A stretch of 6,514 nt of DNA. Origin: an uncultured Nitrosomonadales bacterium (lineage in GTDB: Bacteria > Pseudomonadota > Gammaproteobacteria > Burkholderiales > Methylophilaceae). The translations under genes were made by a program, and so were the position numbers. Every line of letters starts with the position of its first letter. Positions within the stretch are counted from its first letter, which is position 1. This document shows, one piece after another, positions 1 to 6,514 of this stretch. The notes beneath the pieces are model-generated. The model ran no database searches and was not told where the DNA came from. It saw nothing but the letters and a program-made list of their open reading frames with translations. The DNA lies in NCBI GenBank assembly GCA_946481065.1, contig CAMLMA010000097.1, positions 1 to 6,514 on the forward strand, read 5' to 3'.

Positions 1-2372
1 GTGCGGCGACTCTGCCTGCGTTGGATATCGACCGCCGGGCGGAACAACCGCTGCACAAGCTGCAGGCATTCCTCAAATCCCACAAGGGTCGCACGTTGAT
101 ATTGGCGGAAAGCCTGGGCAGGCGCGAGACCATCGGCCAACTGCTGGCCGACCATGGGCTACAGCCGTCACTGACCGAATCCTGGGAAGCGTTCATCGCC
201 AGCGATGCGCCTTTCGTACTGGGCATCGCGCCGCTGCACAAGGGCTTCGTCAGCGACAAGGTCGCCGTCATCACCGAGGCCGAACTCTATGCCGCGACCG
301 TGCGCCAGCAGCGCCGCCGCGACAAGGAAAAAGCGCGCAGCACCGAGGGTATGCTCAAGGACCTCTCCGAGCTGCGCGAGAACGACCCGGTGGTCCACGA
401 GCAGCATGGCGTCGGACGTTACCGCGGGCTGGTCAACCTGGATTTCGGCGAGGGCGAGACCGAGTTCCTGTTGCTGGAATACGCCGGCGACGACAAGCTC
501 TATGTGCCGGTCTCGCAGCTGTTCCTCATCTCGCGCTATTCGGGTGGCCCGCCGGAATCCGCCCCGCTGCATCGCCTGGGCAGCGGCCACTGGGAAAAAG
601 CCAAGAAGAAGGCACTGAAGCAGATCCGCGACACTGCCGCCGAACTGCTCAATCTCTATGCCCAGCGCGCCGCGCGCAAGGGCCATGCGTTCAAGCTCAC
701 GCTGCAGGATTACGAAGCCTTCGCCGAAGGCTTCCCGTTCGAGGAGACGCCAGACCAGCTGGCAGCCATCGAAGCGGTCATCAGCGATATGCAATCGGGC
801 CGGCCGATGGACCGGCTGGTCTGCGGCGATGTCGGCTTCGGCAAGACCGAAGTCGCCTTGCGCGCAGCATTCGTCGCCGTCATGGGCGGACGCCAGGTAG
901 CCGTGCTGGTGCCGACCACGCTGCTCGCCGAGCAACACTACAACAACTTCACCGACCGCTTCGCCGAGTGGCCGATCAAGATCGCCGAGATCTCGCGGTT
1001 CCGCACCGCCAAGGAGCAGGCCGAAGCCATCCGCGGCCTGCAGACCGGCGAGATCGACATCATCATCGGCACGCATCGCCTGATCCAGAAGGACGTCAAG
1101 TTCAAGAACCTGGGGCTGGTCATACTCGACGAGGAACATCGTTTCGGCGTGCGCCAGAAGGAGCAGCTCAAGGCCCTGCGTGCCGAGGTCGACGTGCTGA
1201 CGCTCACCGCAACGCCGATTCCGCGTACCTTGTCGATGGCGATGGAAGGCCTGCGCGAATTCTCGGTGATCGCCACGCCGCCGCAGAAGCGCCTGGCGAT
1301 CAAGACCTTCCATGCCGATTACTCCGAAGGCATCATCCGCGAAGCGGCGATGCGGGAATTCAAGCGCGGCGGTCAGGTGTATTTCCTGCACAACGAGGTG
1401 GATACCATCCACGCCATGCGCGAAAAGCTGGAGCGTATCCTCCCCGAAGCGCGCATCGGCATCGCCCATGGCCAGTTGCGCGAGCGCGAGCTGGAACATG
1501 TGATGCGGGATTTCTATCACCAGCGCTTCAATTTGCTGCTGTGCACCACCATCATCGAGACCGGCATCGACGTGCCGACCGCCAACACCATCATCATGAA
1601 CAAGGCCGATATGTTCGGCCTGGCGCAGCTGCACCAGTTGCGCGGCCGCGTCGGCCGTTCGCATCACCAGGCCTATGCCTACCTGTTGACCGACCCTGAC
1701 CGCAACATCACGCCACAGGCGCAGAAACGCCTGGACGCCATCCAGCTGCTGGAAGACCTGGGCGCGGGCTTCCATCTGGCGATGCACGATCTCGAGATCC
1801 GCGGTGCGGGCGAGCTGCTGGGGGATTCGCAATCCGGCGAGATGCAGGAGATCGGCTTCTCGCTCTATGCCGACATGCTCAATCACGCCGTCAAACAGCT
1901 CAAGGCCGGCAAGGAGCCGGACATCAACGCGCCGCTGGGCGTCACCACCGAGATCAACCTGCATACGCCGGCGTTGCTGCCAAACGACTACTGCCCGGAC
2001 GTGCATGAGCGGCTGGTGCTCTACAAGCGCCTGGCGAACTGCACGAACGACGATGAGCTGGATACCCTGCAGGAAGAACTGATCGACCGCTTCGGCCTGC
2101 TGCCGGAACAGGGTGAGGCGCTCATGGCCTGCCATCGCCTGCGCGTCGCCGCCAAGCCGCTGGATATCCTCAAGATCGACGCCAGCGACAGCGCTATCCA
2201 GTTGCAATTCAATCCCAAGGCCGACCTCGACCCAGCCAAGCTGATCGGGCTATTGCAGCGCGACCGCCGTTGCCGTATGAATGGGCCTGACAAATTACGC
2301 GTGACGGTGCAGCTGCATGACATCAACCACCGCGCCGACTTCATCAAGGTCTTGCTCAAGGAATTCGTCTGA
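1..2372 (+). CDS. mfd: Transcription-repair coupling factor Mfd (ATP-dependent DNA translocase), 5'-truncated by the window edge
   Basis: Mfd binds RNA polymerase stalled at DNA lesions, pushes it off by ATP-driven translocation on duplex DNA and recruits UvrA for nucleotide excision repair in the cytoplasm. The frame is open from base 3, so the TTG at 21 is not the real start. About 789 residues are visible; E. coli Mfd has 1148, so roughly 350-360 N-terminal residues (most of the UvrB-like, UvrA-binding module) lie outside. Counting from the codon at 21: the RNA polymerase-interacting CarD-like domain is near residues 119-175 (starts NDPVVHEQHGVGRYRG); Walker A GDVGFGKTE is at 269-277; the DEEH box at 370-373; motif III TLTATPIPRTL at 395-405; motif VI QLRGRVGRS at 539-547; the RecG-like TRG translocation motif at about 589-613 (LEIRGAGELLG); and the C-terminal TRCF/D7 domain from about 650 to the end. 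No frameshift or lost catalytic residue is seen. The stop overlaps the dedA-family start by one base. Identification is very secure. Confidence 0.97.
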   Translation, partial: AATLPALDIDRRAEQPLHKLQAFLKSHKGRTLILAESLGRRETIGQLLADHGLQPSLTESWEAFIASDAPFVLGIAPLHKGFVSDKVAVITEAELYAATVRQQRRRDKEKARSTEGMLKDLSELRENDPVVHEQHGVGRYRGLVNLDFGEGETEFLLLEYAGDDKLYVPVSQLFLISRYSGGPPESAPLHRLGSGHWEKAKKKALKQIRDTAAELLNLYAQRAARKGHAFKLTLQDYEAFAEGFPFEETPDQLAAIEAVISDMQSGRPMDRLVCGDVGFGKTEVALRAAFVAVMGGRQVAVLVPTTLLAEQHYNNFTDRFAEWPIKIAEISRFRTAKEQAEAIRGLQTGEIDIIIGTHRLIQKDVKFKNLGLVILDEEHRFGVRQKEQLKALRAEVDVLTLTATPIPRTLSMAMEGLREFSVIATPPQKRLAIKTFHADYSEGIIREAAMREFKRGGQVYFLHNEVDTIHAMREKLERILPEARIGIAHGQLRERELEHVMRDFYHQRFNLLLCTTIIETGIDVPTANTIIMNKADMFGLAQLHQLRGRVGRSHHQAYAYLLTDPDRNITPQAQKRLDAIQLLEDLGAGFHLAMHDLEIRGAGELLGDSQSGEMQEIGFSLYADMLNHAVKQLKAGKEPDINAPLGVTTEINLHTPALLPNDYCPDVHERLVLYKRLANCTNDDELDTLQEELIDRFGLLPEQGEALMACHRLRVAAKPLDILKIDASDSAIQLQFNPKADLDPAKLIGLLQRDRRCRMNGPDKLRVTVQLHDINHRADFIKVLLKEFV

Positions 2373-2374
2373 TG
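2358..2374 (+). promoter_or_regulatory. Ribosome binding site and stop-start overlap that fix the start of the DedA-family gene
   Basis: AAGGA at 2358-2362 is a good Shine-Dalgarno match, 9 bases before the ATG at 2372-2374. It lies inside the last codons of mfd. The mfd stop TGA (2370-2372) shares its A with this ATG, giving TGATG, the usual arrangement for translational coupling by re-initiation. No other in-frame ATG occurs until codon 29, which is inside the first hydrophobic segment, so this start is well supported. Confidence 0.8.
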
Positions 2375-3016
2375 CTGGAAAAACTCATTGCCGCACTCGC
2401 CGTATGGATCATCGGCGTCATCTCCACCCTAGGCTATGGCGGCATCGTGCTGCTGATGGCGATCGAATCCGCCTGCATCCCCCTGCCCTCCGAGATCATC
2501 ATGCCGTTCGCCGGATTTCTCGTGTTCAAGGGCGAGCTATTGCTGTGGGGCGTGGCGCTGGCCGGCGCGGTCGGCTGCGTGGTCGGCTCGATCCCGGCCT
2601 ACTATCTGGGCATGTACGGCGGGCGGCCGCTGGTGGAAAAATACGGCAAGTGGGTGCTGATCTCGCACCATGACATCCGGCTGGCCGATCAGTGGTTCGA
2701 CCGCTATGGCGAGATCATCATCTTCGTCGGCCGCCTGCTGCCGGCGGTGCGCACCTTCATCGCCTTCCCCGCCGGCATCGCGCGCATGCCCATGGGCAAG
2801 TTCATCGCCTATACCTTCATCGGCTCGCTGATCTGGTGCTGGCTGCTGGCCTACGCCGGCATGAAGACCGGCGAGCATTGGGAGAGCCTGAAAGTGTACT
2901 TCCACCAGTTCCATATCGTGCTGGTGGTGGCCGCCGTCATCTTCCTCGTCTGGTACGTACGCCGCCATCTGCGGGCCATCCGTCGCCTGCACCTGCATGA
3001 CGACGACCCGGCCTGA
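2372..3016 (+). CDS. DedA/VTT-family (SNARE-associated) inner membrane protein
   Basis: This is a 214-residue integral membrane protein of the DedA family, a usual length for the family. DedA proteins act in the cytoplasmic membrane; several are known or proposed to flip undecaprenyl phosphate or other lipids and to support envelope integrity and membrane energisation. The substrate here cannot be told from sequence. Family signatures are all present: E32 and E41 in IESACIPLPSE (31-41), a glycine-rich segment GSIPAYYLGMYGGR (72-85), the paired arginines R121 and R127 in FVGRLLPAVRTF (118-129) followed by FPAGIARMPMGKF (132-144), and GSLIWCWLLAYAG (151-163). R121 and R127 have the same six-residue spacing as the essential arginines of E. 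coli YqjA/YghB. Hydrophobic segments lie near 8-31, 55-80, 126-163 and 181-197; the tail is basic, then His/Asp-rich. It has no signal peptide. It is probably expressed from the mfd transcript. No clear terminator follows. I cannot assign a specific paralogue (for example yqjA, yghB, dedA), so no symbol is given. Confidence 0.93.
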   Translation: MLEKLIAALAVWIIGVISTLGYGGIVLLMAIESACIPLPSEIIMPFAGFLVFKGELLLWGVALAGAVGCVVGSIPAYYLGMYGGRPLVEKYGKWVLISHHDIRLADQWFDRYGEIIIFVGRLLPAVRTFIAFPAGIARMPMGKFIAYTFIGSLIWCWLLAYAGMKTGEHWESLKVYFHQFHIVLVVAAVIFLVWYVRRHLRAIRRLHLHDDDPA

Positions 3017-3040
3017 GGCTTGGACTGGCCTAGCTACAGA
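3017..3040. other. 24-bp intergenic gap between converging genes, no clear terminator
   Basis: This is the only non-coding DNA in the window. The best hairpin is AGGC (3016-3019) with GCCT (3028-3031), a 4-bp stem with an 8-base loop and no T-run on either strand. That is too weak to call an intrinsic terminator, so termination is either Rho-dependent or happens inside the opposing gene. Confidence 0.6.
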
Positions 3041-6000
3041 TCACGCCAGCTCGACCAGCCTGCCGATACTGAGGAAGAACACGGCCGTCCGCACCGGCAG
3101 GCCTTCTTCCTCGAATAGCGCGGCATAGCGCGCGAGTTGCGGCCGATGCTGCTCGGCAACGGCTTGCAAGGCCTGCGGCGCGATCGATAGGTCAAGCAGC
3201 GTCGATTTATAGTCGACGATCCAGCGCACGCCCTGCTCAATGAAGGTACGGTCCATCACGTGCTGTTTCGCGCCGTCGGCGCTATCGCTGATCAGCGTCT
3301 GCTCCACACTCCCGGTTTCTCGCGCTTGCAAGACCCACTGGCCGTCTTCGCTCTGCAGTGTGGCGCGCAGCCCTTCGATGACGCGCTGCAGGGCCGGCTC
3401 GATCGCGTCGGCCGCGACGCCCTGACGTGCCAGCCAGTGCCGCATGGCGGCCTTTAACGAGGCCACGCGTTCAAACGGCCACGCGTTCAGGCCTTCGCGG
3501 GCGATGAGTTCGACATAGCGATGCAGCAAGATACCGATCTGGGTATTGGTCTCGTTATCCGGCGCAGCGCTTGCGCCGGCATCGGCAGTTGCCCGTCTCG
3601 AGGGCGCCACCGCGACCGCGATCGGCGATCGCAACAGCGCCGGCAATCCGGGGCTTGCCAATCGCACCAGCTGAGGCACGAAATCCGCCAGCGCCACGCT
3701 ACTTTCCATCCGGGCACCGACTTCGACCGGACGCGCGGCCGTTTCCGCGAAATGCATGTGCACCTGCGGCCACAGCAACTCGAGGAACGTGCCTTTGGCC
3801 GGCTTCAGCTCGCCCTTGCTATTGGGGGTCGCCACACCGACCAGGTGCAGGCACCGTTCGGCGCGTGTAACGGCGACGTAGAGCACCCGGGCATCCTCGT
3901 TCAGCGCACGCTCGCTCTCCAGCTGGCGCAGGTAGCTATAGAGGGTCGGCCCCTGTCGGCCGCTACCTTGTGGTGTCACCGGCGCGGCGATCAGGTCCAC
4001 CTGGCTCGCGTCGTGCCCTGCTTCGCGCGGCACCTCTTCCCATAGCAAGAGCGGCTGGTCGCCATTGCCGGTCTTGCGGTCCAGACCCGGCAGGATCACG
4101 GTATCGAATTCCAGTCCCTTGGACTTGTGGATGGTCATGAACTGCAGGCGTTCGTCGGCTTCAGTATCTGGCGCGGCATAGAGCTTCTTCACCTCGGTGG
4201 CCAGCAGTTCGGTCGTGAATTGCCCGGTGGCTTCGAGTTGCGCGATCCGTGCGAAGAACGCCTGCACATCGCGCACGTCGCCTGCTTCCCACAGGCAATC
4301 CGGCCCGCCCAGCATGAGCCAGACGCCGTGCACCCAACGGCTGATACGCTGCCGGCCGCGCTGCGCGAGCGCGGCCTGCATCACTTCCCGCAGATGCAGG
4401 AGCCGTGCGCGACCGTCATCGCTGAGCCTCTCCAGCCGGCCTTCATCTTCCATCAGGCTGGGGATGGTGCTGTAGCGGTCGCCGCCGACCAGCTGGTCGA
4501 GGTCGGCCAGCGTCAACCCGCACCAGGGTGCGCGCAAGATCGCCAGCCAATGCAAGCGGTCAGCGCGATGGTGCAAGGCGTTGGTCAGCGACAGGAGGTC
4601 CTGCACGATCTGGCGGTTGGCTAATTCCTCGATCTCGACCGCCTGGAAACTTAGGCTGGGATGGTTGCGGCGGATCTCGGTCACCAGCGCATGCAAATGG
4701 TTACGCGCACGCACCAGCACGGCGATCTTGCGCTTTGGGTCCTGCGCGCGCGTCTGCCGGATGATGTCGATGATGACATTCGCCTCGCGTTGCCGCACAT
4801 CGTTGAGGCTATCCGCCGAACTCTCCGTCGCCTCGTCTTCCTCGCCGCCGTCACGCGGCTCTTGGTTCGCGTCATCGCCCCGGGGCGCGACGAGGGCATG
4901 CACCTGCACACCGGCATCGGTCTCGTTCGCCTTGGTGGCGACGAACGGACGATAAGCGATGGCGCCCTGGCGCACGCTATCCTGCGCCGGAAAGACGCCC
5001 GAGAAGGCATGGTTGACCCAGTCCACCACTGGCGGGCAGGAACGGTTGTTACGCCACAACCGCAGTGGCGTCAGGGCGACATCGCCGATGCCTTCACGCG
5101 CCACGCTGAGGAACAGGCCGACATTGGCCTTGCGGAAGCGGTAGATGCTCTGCATGGGATCGCCCACCAGGAACAAGGTACGGCCATCGCCAGGCACCCA
5201 GCCGCTGGTCAGGCATTTGAGCAGTTTGATCTGGGTCGGGCTGGTGTCCTGGAACTCATCCACCAGCAGGTGCTGGATGCGGTAATCGAGCTTGAGCGCG
5301 AGATCGGTCGGGCTGTCGGTATCGTCCTTGAGGGCGCGTAGCGCACGCTGGGCGATCTCGACGAAATCCACCTCGCCATGTGCCTGGAATACGAACCAGA
5401 GCTGGGCAACGGCGATATTGAGCAGGTCGCCGAGCGTGGCGATGATCTGCCAGGCCTCGTCGCCGTGCCGCGCCTCCGGCAACAGGCGCAGGCGCGCGAT
5501 GGCCCGTTCGGCACCCGGTGTGTCGCGCAGCGTATCGAGGATCTCGGTGAGCTGCGCCTTGTAAGGCTTGGCTTCGTCGGTCGCCGGCAAGCCCTGATTC
5601 TTGTTGAGCGCCTTGCGCAAACCGCCCTTGTGGTCGCTACCGGTCAGCAGCAGGTCAGCCAGCGCACGCCACATCGGCAGCGCGATCGGCTCAGGTAGGA
5701 TCACGGTCTCCCAGTCACGCAGCAGGGCGATCGGCTCCTCGCATGCCAGATTGCTCGCCGCATAACGGGCGATCGGCATCAGGGCCTGCTGGATGCGCGG
5801 GCTCAGATAGTGGGCAGCGGCCTGCAAGTCCTGGCCCAGCATCTGCTGCAGCGCCGCCTCTGCGGCTTCGGCCGTGGCCTGGCCTTGGGTGTAATTGAGC
5901 CACTGGTCGCGCATGCGCAGCATGTTCGCCAGCAAGCCGCCGAGTTTGTAGGTGTCGTTATCGAAATACTGCAGTGCCCGGCGGATGATCTCGCCGGCCT

Positions 6001-6514
6001 GCGGGTCTTCCAGCAGGTCGAGCGTATTGGTCGCGGCTTCCTCGTAGTAGAGACTGGCGTCGTCGCGCACGCCAGGCTGCGCGCCGAAGCGGCTCAGCAA
6101 TGGCATCTGCCGCGCCAGGTTGCTGCTCAGTGAATCGATGGTGTAGATGCGCAGGCGCGAAGGATTGTCCAGCAGGCGCCAGCCTCGGTCGGCACTGCGC
6201 TGGAGGGCTTCCAGACCCAGCTTGTAGGTCACCTGCTTGTGCGGCTGCGCGGGTGAAACGCCGTTCGCTGCGAGTTGCAGACTATCGAGGATGCGCACGC
6301 GCATCTCGGAGGCCGCCTTGTTGGTGAAAGTGATCGCGATGATCTCTTCCGGATCGTCCACCTGCTGCAATAACTTGAGGTAGCGCTGGGTCAATAGTTC
6401 AGTCTTGCCGGCCCCGGCGGGCGCCTCGACGATGAACGAATCCGGCGCCAGCGCCTGTTCGCGGCTGTGCGCGTCTTCCCTGAGCAGCGCTTCCGCATCA
6501 GGCATGCCAGTCAT
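3041..6514 (-). CDS. AddA/RecB-like UvrD-family DNA helicase with C-terminal PD-(D/E)XK nuclease domain (double-strand break end processing)
   Basis: The 1157-residue product is an SF1A helicase-nuclease that would unwind and trim double-strand DNA ends for RecA loading. Helicase motifs in order: Walker A APAGAGKT (31-38), Ia TFTNKAASEMR (62-72), Ib TIDSL (125-129), II LLVDEFQDTSP (416-426), III LVGDPMQSIYRFR (449-461), IV LRLWRNNRS (484-492), V TIHKSKGLEFD (794-804) and VI YVAVTRAER (879-887). The RecB-type nuclease follows: H998 in GILLHRYVE, D1088, D1101 and K1103 in VDYKST, and Q1126/Y1130 in QLARY. The 13-residue gap between the two acids equals that of E. coli RecB D1067/D1080. All catalytic residues are present, so it looks active. 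A strongly acidic linker occupies about 546-569. The start is the ATG at the window edge; M4 is possible but has no Shine-Dalgarno sequence in the bases before it, and a start further right cannot be excluded. The gene converges on the DedA-family gene. The length and single C-terminal nuclease fit AddA or RecB (about 1150-1250 residues); the motif wording (VGDPMQSIYRFR) makes me favour AddA-like. The partner subunit is not in view, so no symbol is given. Confidence 0.92.
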   Translation of the reverse strand: MTGMPDAEALLREDAHSREQALAPDSFIVEAPAGAGKTELLTQRYLKLLQQVDDPEEIIAITFTNKAASEMRVRILDSLQLAANGVSPAQPHKQVTYKLGLEALQRSADRGWRLLDNPSRLRIYTIDSLSSNLARQMPLLSRFGAQPGVRDDASLYYEEAATNTLDLLEDPQAGEIIRRALQYFDNDTYKLGGLLANMLRMRDQWLNYTQGQATAEAAEAALQQMLGQDLQAAAHYLSPRIQQALMPIARYAASNLACEEPIALLRDWETVILPEPIALPMWRALADLLLTGSDHKGGLRKALNKNQGLPATDEAKPYKAQLTEILDTLRDTPGAERAIARLRLLPEARHGDEAWQIIATLGDLLNIAVAQLWFVFQAHGEVDFVEIAQRALRALKDDTDSPTDLALKLDYRIQHLLVDEFQDTSPTQIKLLKCLTSGWVPGDGRTLFLVGDPMQSIYRFRKANVGLFLSVAREGIGDVALTPLRLWRNNRSCPPVVDWVNHAFSGVFPAQDSVRQGAIAYRPFVATKANETDAGVQVHALVAPRGDDANQEPRDGGEEDEATESSADSLNDVRQREANVIIDIIRQTRAQDPKRKIAVLVRARNHLHALVTEIRRNHPSLSFQAVEIEELANRQIVQDLLSLTNALHHRADRLHWLAILRAPWCGLTLADLDQLVGGDRYSTIPSLMEDEGRLERLSDDGRARLLHLREVMQAALAQRGRQRISRWVHGVWLMLGGPDCLWEAGDVRDVQAFFARIAQLEATGQFTTELLATEVKKLYAAPDTEADERLQFMTIHKSKGLEFDTVILPGLDRKTGNGDQPLLLWEEVPREAGHDASQVDLIAAPVTPQGSGRQGPTLYSYLRQLESERALNEDARVLYVAVTRAERCLHLVGVATPNSKGELKPAKGTFLELLWPQVHMHFAETAARPVEVGARMESSVALADFVPQLVRLASPGLPALLRSPIAVAVAPSRRATADAGASAAPDNETNTQIGILLHRYVELIAREGLNAWPFERVASLKAAMRHWLARQGVAADAIEPALQRVIEGLRATLQSEDGQWVLQARETGSVEQTLISDSADGAKQHVMDRTFIEQGVRWIVDYKSTLLDLSIAPQALQAVAEQHRPQLARYAALFEEEGLPVRTAVFFLSIGRLVELA

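Noticed and set aside
968..1699. A 243-codon alternative plus-strand frame inside mfd.
   Set aside because: It overlaps the conserved Mfd helicase core completely; its product is rich in Arg, His, Ala and Pro, typical of a GC-rich shadow frame.
168..2207. A 679-codon open frame on the minus strand, antisense to mfd.
   Set aside because: It is in exact codon register with mfd, so its stops would require TTA, CTA or TCA codons in mfd, which are rare in this GC-rich genome. Its left-hand stop is indeed a TCA serine codon of mfd at 168. Its product is a Gln/Asp/Val/Ala/Leu/Arg-rich mirror translation with no recognisable domain, whereas mfd has full motif conservation.
2537..2998. A 153-codon minus-strand frame opposite the DedA-family gene.
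   Set aside because: It is a mirror frame of a gene with clear family motifs; its product is His/Gln/Asp-rich with no recognisable domain.
3010..3031. Possible bidirectional terminator hairpin (GGCC/GGCC or AGGC/GCCT).
   Set aside because: The stem is only 4 bp with mismatches on both sides and no T-run on either strand.
3521..5698. Several plus-strand open frames of 100-226 codons (for example 3521-4045, 4127-4624, 4661-5341, 5378-5698) opposite the AddA-like gene.
   Set aside because: They are mirror frames caused by the same codon bias, they are broken by stops where the real gene uses rare codons, and their products show no family signature. The minus-strand helicase explains the whole region.
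1..6514. CRISPR array, tRNA/rRNA, insertion sequence, toxin-antitoxin pair, defence system or other novel element.
   Set aside because: No regularly spaced repeats, terminal inverted repeats, transposase motifs or structured RNA signatures were seen. More than 99% of the window is accounted for by three genes of well-known families.

Overview
The window is a GC-rich, gene-dense stretch of a bacterial chromosome with three protein-coding genes and almost no non-coding DNA. The protein sequences look proteobacterial, most likely betaproteobacterial. This is an inference from the Mfd C-terminal wording (a stretch reading LPNDYCPDVHERLVLYKRL), the very low use of TTA, CTA and TCA codons, and an AddA/RecB-like helicase-nuclease of a type I associate with beta- and gammaproteobacteria. 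No genus can be named from the sequence alone.

Layout from left to right. (1) Positions 1-2372, plus strand: the C-terminal two thirds of mfd, the transcription-repair coupling factor; its 5' part lies outside the window. (2) Positions 2372-3016, plus strand: a complete DedA/VTT-family membrane protein gene. Its ATG shares one base with the mfd stop codon (TGATG), so the two are very probably co-transcribed and translationally coupled. (3) Positions 3017-3040: a 24-bp gap between converging genes, without a recognisable terminator. (4) Positions 3041-6514, minus strand: a 1157-residue UvrD-type (SF1A) helicase fused to a C-terminal RecB-type nuclease domain, AddA-like. Its ATG is the last three bases of the window, so its upstream region and any partner gene are out of view.

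Two of the three genes handle DNA damage. Mfd removes RNA polymerase stalled at lesions and recruits nucleotide excision repair. The AddA-like protein would process double-strand breaks for recombination, probably with an AddB-like partner encoded to the right of the window. The DedA protein is a membrane lipid-transport-family protein whose link to mfd is positional only. The genes converge, so nothing suggests that the two repair genes form one operon.

I found no RNA genes, mobile elements, CRISPR arrays or convincing repeats, and no sign of a new system. All three genes look intact within the visible part. This reads as ordinary core-genome sequence.
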